In this document: one piece after another, positions 20,423-21,575 of the stretch
Layout of the letters: every line of letters starts with the position of its first letter
How positions within the stretch are numbered: position 1 is the first letter of the stretch
IMG/VR virus record: IMGVR_UViG_3300030329_000108
Coordinates: 1 to 21,575 of that record
Strand: one strand, 5' to 3'
From: a virus
DNA length: 21,575 nucleotides
Program-made: the position numbers and the translations under genes
Notes under the pieces: generated by a model
Seen by the model: only the letters and a program-made list of their open reading frames with translations
Databases searched by the model: none
What the model was told of the DNA's origin: nothing

Positions 20423-21575
20423 TTATCTAATATCAGGCCCATCATCTACTAAACTTTTGGGTTGAGCTGAATAACCACTTAATATTCCCATTGCCGATCT
20501 TAGAGCTTGATCAATATTTCTACCTTTATAGATTAAACCATCATTACCTAAAGCAGCTATTGTTAAAGAAGCCTTACGTTGTAGTTCATTCTCATCTCTT
20601 TTAAATGCAAAGTCTGCCTCATCTCTAAGTTCTTGCCATAAAAAAGCTTGAGCTTGTGAACTCAGACCAAAAGCATTTTGTGCATTCTGTTGATTAATTG
20701 CATTCTGTGCTGCTGTATTAATTGTATTAGCTTGCCTTCTCCATTGAGTATTAGCCTGTTCAATTGCCTGTGCATTTTGAATATTCCATTGATTTTTAGT
20801 AAACTCTTGTTGAGCATTATATTGATCAATTTGTGTTTCAAGTTGAGCATTTAATTTAGCAACATCAGCAGCTCTATTCGCATCTTGAGCAGCTTGTAAA
20901 TTAGTCTGCTGTACATTAAATTGCTCCATTGCATTTGATTGCCTAGTATTATCTAATGAAACTTGTGTAGATAAATTAGCCATGAATTGATTTGTTTGAT
21001 TTTCACTTGTAGCATTAAATTGCCTAGAAGCGTTTGTAGCAGCTTGATTACTTAACATAGCTTGCTGTTCTGATTGAGCAGTAAACATTTTAGCTTGTTG
21101 CTCGTTAGATAAATTACTCATATCCATTTGTAAAAAAGCTTGAGCATTCTGTGCAGTTAATCTCGTAATTGCATCTGCTTCAGCTAAATTAGTCTGTGAT
21201 AAAAGTACAGCTCGTTGAATAGTTGCCTGTTGTTCATTACTAGCTTCTGTTAATCCTACAGTTTGTAAGAATCTACTATTAGATAAAGCTATTTGTTGAT
21301 CAGAATTAAATTGAGCCATATCCATTTGAAAAACATTAGAAGCGTTTGTTAAGGCTGTTTGCTGTCTTCTTTGAGTATTAGCTTCAGCTTCTCTAAACTC
21401 CATGTCTTTTTGTTGAGCGACACTAGATTGTATTGCTTGTGCATTACTTTGAGCAATTGGTATAGCTGACTGTATAATAGCATTTAATAGAGAATCTCTT
21501 CCTACTGTAGAAGCTGACATTCCTCTCTTAGCAAGCATCATTTCTACAGAAGCAACAGCTGGTTTAGCCCATACT
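20423..21575 (-). CDS. Q/N-rich helical virion protein, 5' end outside window
   Basis: An ATG at 21541 would give 372 residues, but the frame stays open to the window edge (VWAKPAVASVEMMLAKRG), so the gene most likely begins beyond 21575. The visible part is very rich in Gln, Asn and Ala with a repeating helical pattern such as QMDMAQFNSDQQIALSN, QMDMSNLSNEQQAKMF and NAIEQ-type segments. It probably forms long coiled coils or a filament-like stalk. The C-terminal 60 residues (LRDEADFAFKRDENELQRKA, GNDGLIYKGRNIDQAL) are more mixed and likely folded. It opens the run of ejection/inner-virion genes in this window. Function unknown; a T7 gp14-like or tail-core role is possible. Confidence 0.7.
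   Translation of the reverse strand, partial: VWAKPAVASVEMMLAKRGMSASTVGRDSLLNAIIQSAIPIAQSNAQAIQSSVAQQKDMEFREAEANTQRRQQTALTNASNVFQMDMAQFNSDQQIALSNSRFLQTVGLTEASNEQQATIQRAVLLSQTNLAEADAITRLTAQNAQAFLQMDMSNLSNEQQAKMFTAQSEQQAMLSNQAATNASRQFNATSENQTNQFMANLSTQVSLDNTRQSNAMEQFNVQQTNLQAAQDANRAADVAKLNAQLETQIDQYNAQQEFTKNQWNIQNAQAIEQANTQWRRQANTINTAAQNAINQQNAQNAFGLSSQAQAFLWQELRDEADFAFKRDENELQRKASLTIAALGNDGLIYKGRNIDQALRSAMGILSGYSAQPKSLVDDGPDIR

Overview
The window is a compact, AT-rich stretch (GC roughly one third by eye) of a double-stranded DNA phage genome. It has 27 protein genes, mostly with 0-60 nt overlaps or gaps. No stretch over 300 bases lacks a gene; the largest gap is about 127 nt (11184-11310). 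I see no tRNA, rRNA, CRISPR array or insertion sequence. T7-like ejection-protein genes, a GTA-type 3TM holin, a phage-type class I ribonucleotide reductase, DUF3310, an Hsp20 and curli-type genes suggest a podovirus-like phage of a marine alphaproteobacterium. Phage identity is strong; the host is inference.

Left arm (15-5323, + strand) is nucleotide and DNA metabolism: a YraN/Hjc-like nuclease, a Cas4/RecB-like exonuclease with a probable Fe-S cysteine set, two small unknown genes, DUF3310, and the large and small subunits of class I ribonucleotide reductase (nrdA, nrdB) separated by two small genes, then a 74-residue unknown. Together they would recycle host DNA and make dNTPs.

Right arm (21575-5316, - strand, read right to left) starts with virion interior/ejection proteins: a Q/N-rich protein cut by the window edge, a Lys-rich membrane-active-looking protein, a 210-residue unknown, a 763-residue gp15-like protein and a 1420-residue gp16-like protein with a C-terminal muramidase-like module. 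A small gene, a 3TM holin and a 37-residue membrane peptide follow. Capsid, portal and terminase genes are not in view.

The accessory part lies downstream (11183-5316, - strand): hsp20, small membrane/unknown genes, csgF, csgG, a curlin-repeat protein, a secreted FecR-domain protein and a membrane CHASE2-adenylate cyclase with intact catalytic residues. Within this run, all genes from the 65-residue protein onward overlap. It looks like an envelope programme: a lipoprotein pore with its accessory factor and an amyloid-like substrate, followed by a periplasmic sensor-like protein and a cAMP-producing enzyme. The hsp20 leader holds several hairpins, and the last one pairs UUGCU with the AGGAG Shine-Dalgarno and CAUAA with the start region, as in ROSE RNA thermometers. 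The two arms converge and overlap by 8 nt at 5316-5323 with no terminator visible between them.
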